Positions 1-9,605 of a stretch of DNA of 46,141 nucleotides are shown piece after piece. The notes under the pieces were generated by a model, which was not told where the DNA came from, did not search any database, and saw nothing but the letters and a program-made list of their open reading frames with translations. Origin of the DNA: Ktedonobacteraceae bacterium (GTDB lineage Bacteria; Chloroflexota; Ktedonobacteria; Ktedonobacterales; Ktedonobacteraceae); assembly GCA_019240835.1 (NCBI GenBank), contig JAFAXQ010000060.1:1-46141 (forward strand), written 5' to 3'. Each line of letters opens with the position of its first letter. Positions within the stretch are counted from its first letter, which is position 1. A program made the position numbers and the translations under genes.

Positions 1-1511
1 GAGTCAGAGTGGTGTCGTGTCTTCTGCTCTCCCGACTGCTCGTGCATCAGCAGCCCACCGACGATAGCTGCCACCTGGGTGGCAGCAAGTTCGGTTTGCA
101 CGACAACGGGTTCACCGCTATCCTTCTGACGTGTATCCCATTCCTCGGCAATGAAGTCAGTGGAGATGTCACCGGCAATGAAGCGCGGGTGCTCTGTCAG
201 CCAGCGAGCAAAAGGAAGCGTCGTACGCACACCGATGACCTGATACTCAGCTAACGCACGGCGCAGACGAGCAATGGCTTGGGTGCGATCATGGCCCCAG
301 ACAATGAGTTTGGACAGAAGTGGATCATAGAAAAGTGGCACTTGTAGACCTGGGAAGAGGCTGCTGTCGACCCGTACCCCTGGACCTGCTGGCTCTTGCA
401 AGATCCGCACCGTTCCTGTTGCAGGCAAGAAGCGGTTCTCTGGGTCTTCTGCTGAGATACGACATTCGATAGCAACGCCACGTAGCTCGACCTGCTCTTG
501 CGTGAAGGAGAGTGGCAGACCGGCGGCAACGCGAAATTGCTCCTGCACAAGATCGATACCCGTCACCCATTCGGTCACCGCATGCTCAACCTGGATGCGT
601 GCGTTTACTTCCAGAAAATAGTAATTGTAGTCTGGTCCGACCAGAAATTCGGCGGTGCCAGCATTGACATAGCCAATAGAGCGTATCAGGTTCACCGTTA
701 CCCCAGTCATGCGTGCTCGCAGTTGCTCGGTCATAATGGGAGAAGGCGACTCTTCGATCAACTTCTGGTGGCGGCGCTGGATACTGCACTCGCGTTCGCC
801 CAGGTGTACCACATTGCCGTGCGTGTCAGCAATGAACTGTACCTCAATGTGGCGAGCAGGCGAGATGGCCTTTTCCAGGTAAATGCGTCCATCTCCGAAG
901 GCACTGCGCGCCTCACTACGAGCCATACGCAACGATGACAAAAGGTCGTGGGGAGCGCGCACAAAGCGAATACCCTTGCCACCCCCACCAGCAGCAGCCT
1001 TGAGCAAGACTGGATAGCCAAGCTGCTCAGCGCTCTCTATGGCCAAGGAATCGTCCTGTATGTCTGCCAGCGCCCCAGGTACGATAGGAACGCCTGCCGC
1101 TTGGGCGATACGGCGAGCAGTAGTCTTCTCACCCATTGCCTCTTGTGCCTGCTGTTGCGGGCCAACAAAAATGAGTCCGGCCTGCTGACAAGCCTTCACG
1201 AACATTGCATTCTCAGACAGGAAGCCATAGCCCGGGTGAACTGCCTCTGCGCCCGAACGTCGCGCTATATCTATGATTGTAGGAATGTGTAAATAGCTTT
1301 TCGCCGCTGTTGCCGGACCAATGTGATAGGCCTCATCGGCCATACGCACGTGTAACGCGTTGCGATCAACATCACTGTAGATGGCAATGCTCTTCAATCC
1401 TAGGTCGCGACAAGCGCGAATAACGCGCAGTGCAATCTCACCCCTATTAGCAATCAATACTTTCCGAAATGGTAGGTTGCTTTCCGAGGATCTATCGCTC
1501 GCACCCATCAT
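1..1511 (-). CDS. accC: Biotin carboxylase (acetyl/propionyl-CoA carboxylase subunit), 3' end cut off by window edge
   Basis: Reverse-strand translation from ATG at 1511: MMGASDRSSESNLPFRKVLIANRGEIALRVIRACRDLG...HPGYGFLSENA...AAAGGGGKGIRFV...HLGERECSIQRRHQKLIEESPSP. ORF stays open to the window start. Confidence 0.93.
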   Translation of the reverse strand, partial: MMGASDRSSESNLPFRKVLIANRGEIALRVIRACRDLGLKSIAIYSDVDRNALHVRMADEAYHIGPATAAKSYLHIPTIIDIARRSGAEAVHPGYGFLSENAMFVKACQQAGLIFVGPQQQAQEAMGEKTTARRIAQAAGVPIVPGALADIQDDSLAIESAEQLGYPVLLKAAAGGGGKGIRFVRAPHDLLSSLRMARSEARSAFGDGRIYLEKAISPARHIEVQFIADTHGNVVHLGERECSIQRRHQKLIEESPSPIMTEQLRARMTGVTVNLIRSIGYVNAGTAEFLVGPDYNYYFLEVNARIQVEHAVTEWVTGIDLVQEQFRVAAGLPLSFTQEQVELRGVAIECRISAEDPENRFLPATGTVRILQEPAGPGVRVDSSLFPGLQVPLFYDPLLSKLIVWGHDRTQAIARLRRALAEYQVIGVRTTLPFARWLTEHPRFIAGDISTDFIAEEWDTRQKDSGEPVVVQTELAATQVAAIVGGLLMHEQSGEQKTRHHSD

Positions 1512-1702
1512 GAGCACTCCTTTTTTAAAACACCTTTATATAGTACTGCACATAGCAGTATGACTAGGAAAATTGGGCTAGTCCCTCGCTTGCTTTTTCC
1601 ATTCTATAGCAAAATTAAGATACAATCTACAAGGATTGTTCAGCTACGCTGACGTGAGGATCCGAATATGACCTACCTTATTGAGGAGGGACCAAAGCAA
1701 CC

Positions 1703-3775
1703 ATGCTCACATTTATTAGTAAAATTCCTATATTTCGTCGTCTCTTCCTCGCGTTTACGTTGGCGGCTGTGATTCCTAGCATTGTTATTACTCTCTTAGG
1801 TACCTCACTTATTAACACTCTAGCCATGAGAAGTCAGGCAGTACAGAACAACATCGAAGCTATTCGCGCAGTAACCTCTGACGATTCTAGCTTGGATGCG
1901 ATGCATCACTCTATTATTGCTCTGTTTACTCCTATGCCAATTAATCTGCTTACTCCTGGACTAACTAATTTGAAGCAGTTTATTTCTACGCCGCCTCCAT
2001 TCAACAAAGCACTCTACAGTAATGTGAGAAACCTAGAGGGACAATTTGACACCTCTTCTAGACTGTTTCAAGGTAAATACCAGGTAGCTACTGCCGACTA
2101 TATGAGCAACGTGAAGGCTATTCTTAGCGCCGACGACCCTAGTGGCCAGATAGCCAAACATCAGCAGGATACCGTGAACGCAGTACTTACTCACTTCTGG
2201 CCTGATTATAAACAGGCGATGGATGTAGTATTGAGCGAGGTCAAGGCCGTACAAACCGTTTCAGACGCACAGCAGAAGACGCTTAACGACCGTTACATTC
2301 CCTTGCGACAGGCATGGACGGCAGTCTTATCTGCAACCGAAAAGATCAGTTCAACTGTTGTGCAGGTAGGTCCCTCAGAGACAAATCCCATCATCTTGGA
2401 TACGGTTATTGCTTTTCTGAGCACCATTGTAGTGATTATCGCCATCGGTTATATTATTAACCTCACTATCACGCGTCCACTGCACCAGCTTGCGATGCTC
2501 ACGGTACGTATTGCTAGAGGTGAAACCGAGGCACGTGCTCAGGTTGTCGGACGCGACGAAATCTACATGGTGGCGAACTCAATGAACAATATGCTGGACA
2601 ACACCGTGCGTCTCATCCGGCAGACACAAGGCCAGCGCGATAATTTGCAATCTCAGGTGGAGAAGCTGGTGAGCGAAGTAAGCGGCGCTGGCGAAGGTGA
2701 TCTACGCGTGCAAGCAGAGGTGACAACCGATGCGTTGGGTGTTCTCGCCGACTCTTTCAACTATATGGTAGAGGAACTGAATAGCCTCGTCGTGCGTGTA
2801 AAGATAGTCGCCGATGAGGTGGGAAGCACCACAACGGCTATTCTCGACTGTATGACACAGTTGGTGGAGAGTGGCGATATCCAGCGTGATCAGATCAGCG
2901 AAGCTGCAGGAGAGCTAGAGCTTACAGCGCAGTCGAGTCGCCAGGTAGCCGAGCGCTCACAAATACTCTATGAAGTGGCACGCGAGACAAGCCTGAATGC
3001 GCAAGATGGACGTGCATCGGTACAGCAAACTATCCAGGCAATGGGACGTATTAGTGACAATGTACAGACAACCTCAACTAAAGTACAAACACTCGGTGAC
3101 CGCTCTCGCGAGATTAACGATGTCGTTGATCTCATTTCTAACATCGCTCACCAGACTAATCGTCTCGCGCTCGACGCAGCTATCCAGGCTGCTATGGCTG
3201 GTGAAAATGGCAAGGGCTTTGGCGCTGTCGCTGCTGATATTCGCCGCTTGGCTGAAAGAGCCAAGGAGCAAGCAAGCACTATTACGCGTATCGTACGCAG
3301 TGTGCGTGAAGATATCGGAGCTGTGGCGCTCGCTATGCAGGACACCGAACATGAAACGCGCATCGGAACGAAACTCACCCAGGAGACCGGTATTGTGCTC
3401 GAATCTATCTTCGCTGTTGTCGAACATCAGGCCACCGAGATTGAACACATCAACCAGATGGCAATACAACAATTACAGTCTTCAAGTGCTGTTGTACAAA
3501 TCGTGCAGACCGTTTCAGAGTCGACGCGGCAAAATGTCCTCAGCACCCGCGATGCATCACAAAACGTAGAGCGTCTTGCCCTCCTTGTTAAGCAATTACG
3601 TGCCTCAGTAGAAGCCTTCAAACTACGCGGAGGTCAGAGCGTACCCAACGTAAATACCATGCAAGAGGATGGCGAGAATGTGACACTTAATGCCATGTTC
3701 TGTAGAGTGAACGCGGCAGCAAGCTCTGATCCAAGCATGATGGTTGAAGCCGGCAACGGCAATATCGAGAAATAG
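1703..3775 (+). CDS. Methyl-accepting chemotaxis protein, PilJ-like (N-terminal TM, HAMP, MCP signalling domain)
   Basis: 690 aa; two hydrophobic segments, HAMP-like region after TM2, signalling tip ISNIAHQTNRLALDAAIQAAMAGENGKGFGAVAADIRRLAERAKEQ. Confidence 0.9.
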   Translation: MLTFISKIPIFRRLFLAFTLAAVIPSIVITLLGTSLINTLAMRSQAVQNNIEAIRAVTSDDSSLDAMHHSIIALFTPMPINLLTPGLTNLKQFISTPPPFNKALYSNVRNLEGQFDTSSRLFQGKYQVATADYMSNVKAILSADDPSGQIAKHQQDTVNAVLTHFWPDYKQAMDVVLSEVKAVQTVSDAQQKTLNDRYIPLRQAWTAVLSATEKISSTVVQVGPSETNPIILDTVIAFLSTIVVIIAIGYIINLTITRPLHQLAMLTVRIARGETEARAQVVGRDEIYMVANSMNNMLDNTVRLIRQTQGQRDNLQSQVEKLVSEVSGAGEGDLRVQAEVTTDALGVLADSFNYMVEELNSLVVRVKIVADEVGSTTTAILDCMTQLVESGDIQRDQISEAAGELELTAQSSRQVAERSQILYEVARETSLNAQDGRASVQQTIQAMGRISDNVQTTSTKVQTLGDRSREINDVVDLISNIAHQTNRLALDAAIQAAMAGENGKGFGAVAADIRRLAERAKEQASTITRIVRSVREDIGAVALAMQDTEHETRIGTKLTQETGIVLESIFAVVEHQATEIEHINQMAIQQLQSSSAVVQIVQTVSESTRQNVLSTRDASQNVERLALLVKQLRASVEAFKLRGGQSVPNVNTMQEDGENVTLNAMFCRVNAAASSDPSMMVEAGNGNIEK

Positions 3776-3958
3776 AAACTGTCTCGCATGAATGTATAAG
3801 TTCCTACTTATCTATAGCATTCGGAAGGTCTATCTAAGAACATGGACTTTTCGCAGCTATGCCTGTTAGACTTAACATATATCCCAGATATGATGTTCAC
3901 TGGGCTTCGTTACCGTCTAATATCAGGTAGCTGCATACATTACACGCGGGAGATGCGT

Positions 3959-4171
3959 ATGATTTCTCAAAGCAATATGATGCCGGGACACTCTGCTGTT
4001 CTTGACGATGTTCTCAAGATACTTCGTCAATATCATTCAATAATGCGTTGGTCCTGCGAAGTATGTGGTATGATTCACAGTGCTAGCATGCCCAACACCT
4101 GTGATAGCTGTGGCTCTGATTTACTCGAACCATACACAGAACAGCATATGGAAATAGGAAATCGCTGGTAG
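3959..4171 (+). CDS. Small rubredoxin-like/zinc-ribbon protein
   Basis: Two CxxC motifs: WSCEVCGMIHSASMPNTCDSCGSDLLEP. ATG at 3959 preferred over 3842 because of GGGAG just upstream; start uncertain. Confidence 0.55.
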   Translation: MISQSNMMPGHSAVLDDVLKILRQYHSIMRWSCEVCGMIHSASMPNTCDSCGSDLLEPYTEQHMEIGNRW

Positions 4172-4192
4172 CCGGCCTCTATGACTCATACC

Positions 4193-5029
4193 TCAGATAT
4201 TCTGAGAGAGCTTCATGTGTGTCTGCCGTACCGCTTCGTATAGGATAATACCAGCAGCCATAGCAGCATTAAGTGACTCTACGTTATTCGAGAGAGGTAT
4301 CCTAATCGTCTGTGTGGCGAGTGCATGCGCTTGCAGCGAGAGGCCATGAGCTTCGTTGCCGATGATCAATGCAAAGGGCTGCGTAAGATCTTGTTCATAG
4401 TACATATGGACACTTCCGGCTTCAGCCACCAATACGCGACAACACGGCTCTATCTTCTCAGCTATTGCAGGCCACGTTAAATCAGTTTCTATGGGTAGCG
4501 CTACATGTGCGCCTGCTGCAGAACGCACCACCTTCGGACTGTAACAATCGACGCAATGCACAGTAAGTAGAACAGCATCGACATCCGCAGCTAGAGCAAC
4601 ACGTAACATTGTTCCCATATTACCTGGGTCTGCAATATCATCGAGAATGAGTAGGATCTGGCGCTTTCTTTTGGGCCTACGTGCGCGTATCCGTGGAGCA
4701 GTAAAGGCGTCGAGGGAAAGCACACTTACTACTCCTTGTGACGTTTGTACATCCCCCAGGGCCTCTATTACACGTTCGTTGACTGCAATTAATTGCTCCT
4801 GCCCCAACATAGATGTTAGGCGGTCCAGTAGCAGTTTTCCTCTGCTCGTGCGCTGCAGTAGTTCAGGTTGATAGTAGACCTCGCGTGGTAGCAATTGGGC
4901 ATCAAGCAGTGCCTCTAGTAGGTGAGGACCCTCCATCAAAAAAAGACTACTTTTCTCGCGGCCTCGTCTGGTATGCAGGTCTCGTAACTTACTGATGCGT
5001 GGATTGGATAAACTCGTTATGAATGTCAT
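4193..5029 (-). CDS. SpoU/TrmH family RNA 2'-O-ribose methyltransferase
   Basis: SNPRISKLRDLHTRRGREKSSLFLMEGPHLLEALL... ILDDIADPGNMGTMLRVALAADVDAVLL... LIIGNEAHGLS...IPLSNNVESLNAAMAAGIILYE. Confidence 0.92.
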   Translation of the reverse strand: MTFITSLSNPRISKLRDLHTRRGREKSSLFLMEGPHLLEALLDAQLLPREVYYQPELLQRTSRGKLLLDRLTSMLGQEQLIAVNERVIEALGDVQTSQGVVSVLSLDAFTAPRIRARRPKRKRQILLILDDIADPGNMGTMLRVALAADVDAVLLTVHCVDCYSPKVVRSAAGAHVALPIETDLTWPAIAEKIEPCCRVLVAEAGSVHMYYEQDLTQPFALIIGNEAHGLSLQAHALATQTIRIPLSNNVESLNAAMAAGIILYEAVRQTHMKLSQNI

Positions 5030-5099
5030 CAGACTAGGAAGCTGCGTTACTCTAATGCTGCATTAGAGCACAACACTGCATCAGAGTAGTACGACGTTT

Positions 5100-5459
5100 C
5101 TACTTGGCGACAGCACCCATTGCCTGCCTCACGACCTCGCCGAACGCAGCCTCATCATGAACGGCCATTTCAGCAAGCATCTTACGATCAATCTGGATAT
5201 CAGCGTTGCGCAGAGCATTCATCAGTTTACTGTAGGTTATGTCGTACATACGTGCAGCAGCATTGATGCGGATAATCCATAGCCGACGCATATCACGCTT
5301 GCGGTTGCGCCGATCACGATACATGTACGCCATAGAGCGCATAACCGCTTCATGCGCCTTACGAAACAAGCGTTTGCGTGTTCCGCGATGGCCTTCGGCT
5401 AGTTGAAGTATTTTCTTATGCTTCTTGTGAGCGGTAACTCCACGTTTTACCCTTGGCAT
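5100..5459 (-). CDS. rplT: 50S ribosomal protein L20
   Basis: [70 protein letters not shown]. Confidence 0.98.
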   Translation of the reverse strand: MPRVKRGVTAHKKHKKILQLAEGHRGTRKRLFRKAHEAVMRSMAYMYRDRRNRKRDMRRLWIIRINAAARMYDITYSKLMNALRNADIQIDRKMLAEMAVHDEAAFGEVVRQAMGAVAK

Positions 5460-5561
5460 AGTTCTTGTTTCTTCCTCGTTTCAACCCTCGGCGGTTCGTA
5501 GGGAACCGCCGCAAAACTGTCTAAAAATGTATTGGCTGGTATAAAGTTGTGCAAATATGCA

Positions 5562-5765
5562 TTAGAAGGCATATGGCAACAATCGTTTCAAACGACGTTT
5601 ATCAGCAGTTGCCAGTGGGAACATTTTGTCCATCGAACGAACAGAATGGGGTGATTTATTACGTCGCAGGTGGCTCAATGCCACTTTGCGGCGCAAGAAC
5701 TTGCCGGACCCAGTCACCTTGACCCTTTTAGCCATCGCTTTGTGTGTTTTTAATTTCTGCTTCAT
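5562..5765 (-). CDS. rpmI: 50S ribosomal protein L35
   Basis: MKQKLKTHKAMAKRVKVTGSGKFLRRKVALSHLRRNKS; start at 5765 preferred over 5792. Confidence 0.95.
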   Translation of the reverse strand: MKQKLKTHKAMAKRVKVTGSGKFLRRKVALSHLRRNKSPHSVRSMDKMFPLATADKRRLKRLLPYAF

Positions 5766-6029
5766 GCTTCTTTCTCTCTTCAGGCATTGCAACCCTTCAA
5801 TCTCATACTTGCCCTATCAAAGGCGCAGAGTAGCCTTTTTCACGAGCTGACCCCGTTCGCGTCACAAGTATAGCATACTAGTGTTAGAAAGTATAGCGTT
5901 TTCTAGCGTTTGGGTGAGCGTCACATGTTTGCGCACACGGGGAGTCAAAAAAGAACCGTCATGACTTTTGTAACCTCCATACGTAGTAGTACTTGCTAGC
6001 CTAGAGCCAGCCATAATAGGGAGAGCGTT

Positions 6030-6638
6030 GTGAATACGCCGCATAGATTACCCAGTACACAGATGAATACACGTCTTGCCGCGACTCAACAGCCATCAGC
6101 TTCGTCAATACAATCGAAAGAAGTGCAGCCACAACGGAGCCAAGATGTGCAAGAGATACAAACTTTTTACGAAGAGAACCTTGCTTTGATCTATCGCTAT
6201 ATTTATAGTAAAGTAGGTAATAGGCAAGAGGCAGAAGATCTGACCTCACAAACGTTTATCAAAGCGCTACGGGGGGTTGACTACACGCGTGGCTCACAGA
6301 GCATACAGAAATGGCTATTTCAGGTTGCCCGCACAACTGTTGCTGACTACTGGCGGCAATATTATCGTGTCTCCATAAGTTCGCTAGAGGAATTACTGGA
6401 TGCTGGCTGGGAGGGGCCAGTAGAGCAGGAAGCAGTACCTATGAGTGTAATGCCAGCAGAAAAGGCACAACGTATCTTGCAAGCCTTACCTGAGCGTGAT
6501 AAAGAAGTACTAACATGTCGCTTTCTGCTCAATCTCTCAGTTAAAGAGACTGCAGTCAGAATGGGCTTGACGGAGGCGAATGTGAAAGTATTGCAACATC
6601 GCGCACTCAAACATGCTGCCGACATCGCGCAGGTGTGA
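6030..6638 (+). CDS. ECF-type RNA polymerase sigma factor (sigma-70 family)
   Basis: FYEENLALIYRYIYSKVGNRQEAEDLTSQTFIKALRGVDYTRGSQSIQKWLFQVARTTVADYWR (region 2) ... LPERDKEVLTCRFLLNLSVKETAVRMGLTEANVKVLQHRALK (region 4). Confidence 0.93.
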   Translation: MNTPHRLPSTQMNTRLAATQQPSASSIQSKEVQPQRSQDVQEIQTFYEENLALIYRYIYSKVGNRQEAEDLTSQTFIKALRGVDYTRGSQSIQKWLFQVARTTVADYWRQYYRVSISSLEELLDAGWEGPVEQEAVPMSVMPAEKAQRILQALPERDKEVLTCRFLLNLSVKETAVRMGLTEANVKVLQHRALKHAADIAQV

Positions 6639-6665
6639 GGCATTATTCTGTCGGGGAAGGAAACT

Positions 6666-7520
6666 ATGACAGGCGAAGATCAGGAACGATTTGAAGATTA
6701 CTTGGAGCTAGAGCGCTATATAGAGGAACTTCGGGCGGGACGTGTTGCTCATCCCCCAACCCATCTTACTCCTGACCAAGCACGCATCTACCGAATGGTT
6801 GCTCTTTTCCGCTCTGCGGCACCCGGAGTTGCTGAACCTCGTCCTGAATTCGCCGAGGCACTACGTACGCGCCTTCTTAATCAGAACGACCAGTCTCTAG
6901 AAGAAGCTGATACACTAAAGCTGCCACCTTTGGAAGGTGCAGATACACTAGAAGTACCACAAGCTGAGACACACATAACAAGCGAGAAGCGACCAGAGGT
7001 ATCGCCAGCTTCAACACCCCCTAAACAGCCAAAACCCAGGCGCGTCACGTTCTTCTCGCGTCGCGCTCTACTTACGGGCGGGGCAATTACCGCCGCGTCG
7101 ATAGTAGCCGGGACCACTGCTGCCGCAGTTGACCTAGCAGTTAGGCCGGATAAGTTGCCAGACTACCCTACCCGTCTCGCTATAGGCAGTAATGTCGCCA
7201 CAACCTGGCTTTCAGTCACTACTGTGGCAGAGCTAGGCAAGAATGCTGTTCCCTTTGGCAACGATAAGCTGAAAGGCTATGTTATTTACGACGATGACAA
7301 CAATGAGATCATTGCCATGTCTGCCGCCTGTACGCATATGGGCTGCATTGTGCAGTGGCAGGAGAAGGAGCGGCAATTTCATTGCCCCTGCCACAACGGT
7401 GTGTTCACTGAATATGGCAAGCCTGCTCCCACAGCGAGCAGTGTACGCTATCTCACTCCCCTACCACGTCTGGAAACTAAAGTTGAGGATGGTAAAATCT
7501 CTGTGAAGGTGCCGAGCTAA
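6666..7520 (+). CDS. Rieske [2Fe-2S] protein with anti-sigma-like N-terminal region and Tat-like/TM segment
   Basis: C-terminal Rieske motifs CTHMGCIV and CPCHNGVF; central SRRALLTGGAITAASIVAGTTAAAV; N-terminal region ends PRPEFAEALRTRLLNQ, as in anti-sigma-like proteins. Starts 27 nt after the ECF stop. Confidence 0.88.
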   Translation: MTGEDQERFEDYLELERYIEELRAGRVAHPPTHLTPDQARIYRMVALFRSAAPGVAEPRPEFAEALRTRLLNQNDQSLEEADTLKLPPLEGADTLEVPQAETHITSEKRPEVSPASTPPKQPKPRRVTFFSRRALLTGGAITAASIVAGTTAAAVDLAVRPDKLPDYPTRLAIGSNVATTWLSVTTVAELGKNAVPFGNDKLKGYVIYDDDNNEIIAMSAACTHMGCIVQWQEKERQFHCPCHNGVFTEYGKPAPTASSVRYLTPLPRLETKVEDGKISVKVPS

Positions 7521-7525
7521 CAATT

Positions 7526-7570
7526 GACGGTAGGAAAGAAGAAAGCGCAGCTTTTTCCTTTCCTACCGTC
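7526..7570. terminator. Bidirectional hairpin terminator between the convergent Rieske and hemH genes
   Basis: Inverted repeat gacggtaggaaag (7526-7538) / ctttcctaccgtc (7558-7570). Confidence 0.8.
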
Positions 7571-7571
7571 T

Positions 7572-8525
7572 TTAGCATCCCATTGTTTCTTTGACGACGG
7601 CAGCTAGAGCTTTGATGAACAATGGCGAGGTGTTGAGTGACTCGGTGCGAGCGAATTGGAGACCGTACTCTTCAGCCTGCTGGCGAGCAGCGATCTCGAT
7701 GTCGTACAGAATTTCAAGATGGTCGGCTAGGAATTGGACAGGCGCAATCAAAACATGGGTCTGTCCCGCCTTCTGTAGTTCTGGCATAATGTCGGCAAAG
7801 TCGGGTTTGAGCCACTCTTCGGGTGTGTGACCAGCGCTTTGATAGCAGAACATCCAGCGCTCATTAGGAAGCCCAACCAGACGAGCAATAACGATGGCTG
7901 TGTCCTTGAGATTATTGATGTAATCAGGCTCTTGCTCCACGACGCGCTTGGGCATGCTATGTGCTGTGAGCAGCACAGGAACATGCTCACGCACGTCGGC
8001 GGGAAAACGTTCCAGTGCCTGTTGCACGCGCTCAGCCACGGCATGCAGGAAGTAGGGCTGCATATGCCAATCCTGAGAGATCGACAGCTTCAGGTCATCG
8101 CGATGTAGGTCGGTAATAGCATCTTCGAGCGTACGCACATAGCCTTTCATAATAATCGGCGAGTACTGCGGCGACATGATGATGCCAACAACATGCTGAG
8201 TATCAGCAGCGACTTCAGGCACCACATCGGCAATAAACGGAGGAGCAAAGCGCATGCCCACTAAGACATGGTAGGTCATGCCATCCCTGCTCTGACTGTT
8301 CAATTCCTCTTGCAGAGCCGCTGCCTGCTCACGCGTGATGCGTAGCAAAGGCGAACCGCCAATCAGCCCGTAGCGTCGCTGGAACTCGGCTACCACTTCT
8401 GGGCTAGGAGTGCGTCCACCATAGACATGCTTGAGATAGACCGGAATATCATCGAGTGTGGCTGGCGATCCATAGGTCATCAGCATCACACCCACGTGTT
8501 GGTTTGCCATGCTCTTTTTCCTCAC
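7572..8525 (-). CDS. hemH: Ferrochelatase (protoporphyrin or coproporphyrin)
   Basis: VGVMLMTYGSPATLDDIPVYLKHVYGGR...RRYGLIGGSPLLRITREQA...LLTAHSMPKRVV...QSAGHTPEEWLKPD. Confidence 0.93.
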   Translation of the reverse strand: MRKKSMANQHVGVMLMTYGSPATLDDIPVYLKHVYGGRTPSPEVVAEFQRRYGLIGGSPLLRITREQAAALQEELNSQSRDGMTYHVLVGMRFAPPFIADVVPEVAADTQHVVGIIMSPQYSPIIMKGYVRTLEDAITDLHRDDLKLSISQDWHMQPYFLHAVAERVQQALERFPADVREHVPVLLTAHSMPKRVVEQEPDYINNLKDTAIVIARLVGLPNERWMFCYQSAGHTPEEWLKPDFADIMPELQKAGQTHVLIAPVQFLADHLEILYDIEIAARQQAEEYGLQFARTESLNTSPLFIKALAAVVKETMGC

Positions 8526-9589
8526 CTCTTTGTCACTTCATGTACAGCATCTACCAGCCGACGTAGCAAGTCCGTGTCGGTGGAAGCAGGAACGCCGTGT
8601 CCAAGATTAAAGATGTGACCGACACGCCCGCCAGCGCGATGCAAGACATCATGCATGCCAGCCTCGACAACAGGCCACGAAGTCAGCAGTAGTGTGGGAT
8701 CAAGGTTGCCCTGTATGCCATGATTGTAGCCAATACGTGCCCAGGCTTCATCAAGATCGACACGCCAGTCCACGCTGATAACGTCGCCGCCCGCTTCAGT
8801 CATCACCTCTAACAAGGCGGCCGTACCTGTACCAAAATGGATAGAGGGCGCACCCGCCTCTTTCAGCGCTGCAAAAATACGCTGCATGTAGGGCTGGACG
8901 AAGCGCCTGTACACACTGGGACTCACCGCCCCCACCCAGCTATCGAAGACCTGCACTACGTCGGCTCCCGCTTTGAGCTGTGCTTGCAGATACTGGGTGA
9001 CGACAACTGTCAGCTTGTTCATCAGAGCATCCCATAGCTTTGGCTGTCCGTACATCAGAGACTTAGCGAGCGCGTAATCACGCGATGGTCTCCCTTCAAT
9101 CATGTAGCATGCCAGAGTAAACGGCGCGCCTGAAAAGCCAATTACAGCCTGCTTTCCGGCCAGTTCACGGCGTACCATGCGCACCGTCTCTATCACAAAT
9201 GGAACTGTCTCTTCTGCATCAAGGACGCGCAACGCCTCGATATCCTGGGCCGTACGGATAGGATTGTGAATGATGGGTCCGATCTCAGGCTCGATCTCTA
9301 ACGAGACGCCCATACCTTCGATAGGCAGCATAATATCGGCAAAGAGGACGGCACCGTCAACTCCGAAAGCTTGCACAGGCATCAGTGATACCCTTGTGCT
9401 AAGCTCAGGATTTTTTGTCATCTCTAGGATGTTATACTTTTTGCGCAACTCCCGGTACTCAGCGAAACTGCGGCCTGCCTGACGCATAAACCACACGGGC
9501 GTCGCATCTGGCTGTCTACGATAACAGGCATCCAGAAAGCGTGTTCGCCCCGTGTGCGGGACGACAGGCAAGACAATGTCTTGTGACAT
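8522..9589 (-). CDS. hemE: Uroporphyrinogen decarboxylase
   Basis: TPVWFMRQAGRSFAEYRELRKKYNILEMTKNPELSTRVSLMPVQAFGVDGAVLFADIMLP...GFSGAPFTLACYMIEG; overlaps hemH by 4 nt. Confidence 0.97.
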   Translation of the reverse strand: MSQDIVLPVVPHTGRTRFLDACYRRQPDATPVWFMRQAGRSFAEYRELRKKYNILEMTKNPELSTRVSLMPVQAFGVDGAVLFADIMLPIEGMGVSLEIEPEIGPIIHNPIRTAQDIEALRVLDAEETVPFVIETVRMVRRELAGKQAVIGFSGAPFTLACYMIEGRPSRDYALAKSLMYGQPKLWDALMNKLTVVVTQYLQAQLKAGADVVQVFDSWVGAVSPSVYRRFVQPYMQRIFAALKEAGAPSIHFGTGTAALLEVMTEAGGDVISVDWRVDLDEAWARIGYNHGIQGNLDPTLLLTSWPVVEAGMHDVLHRAGGRVGHIFNLGHGVPASTDTDLLRRLVDAVHEVTKR

Positions 9590-9605
9590 AGTTTATATTC
9601 CTTAG

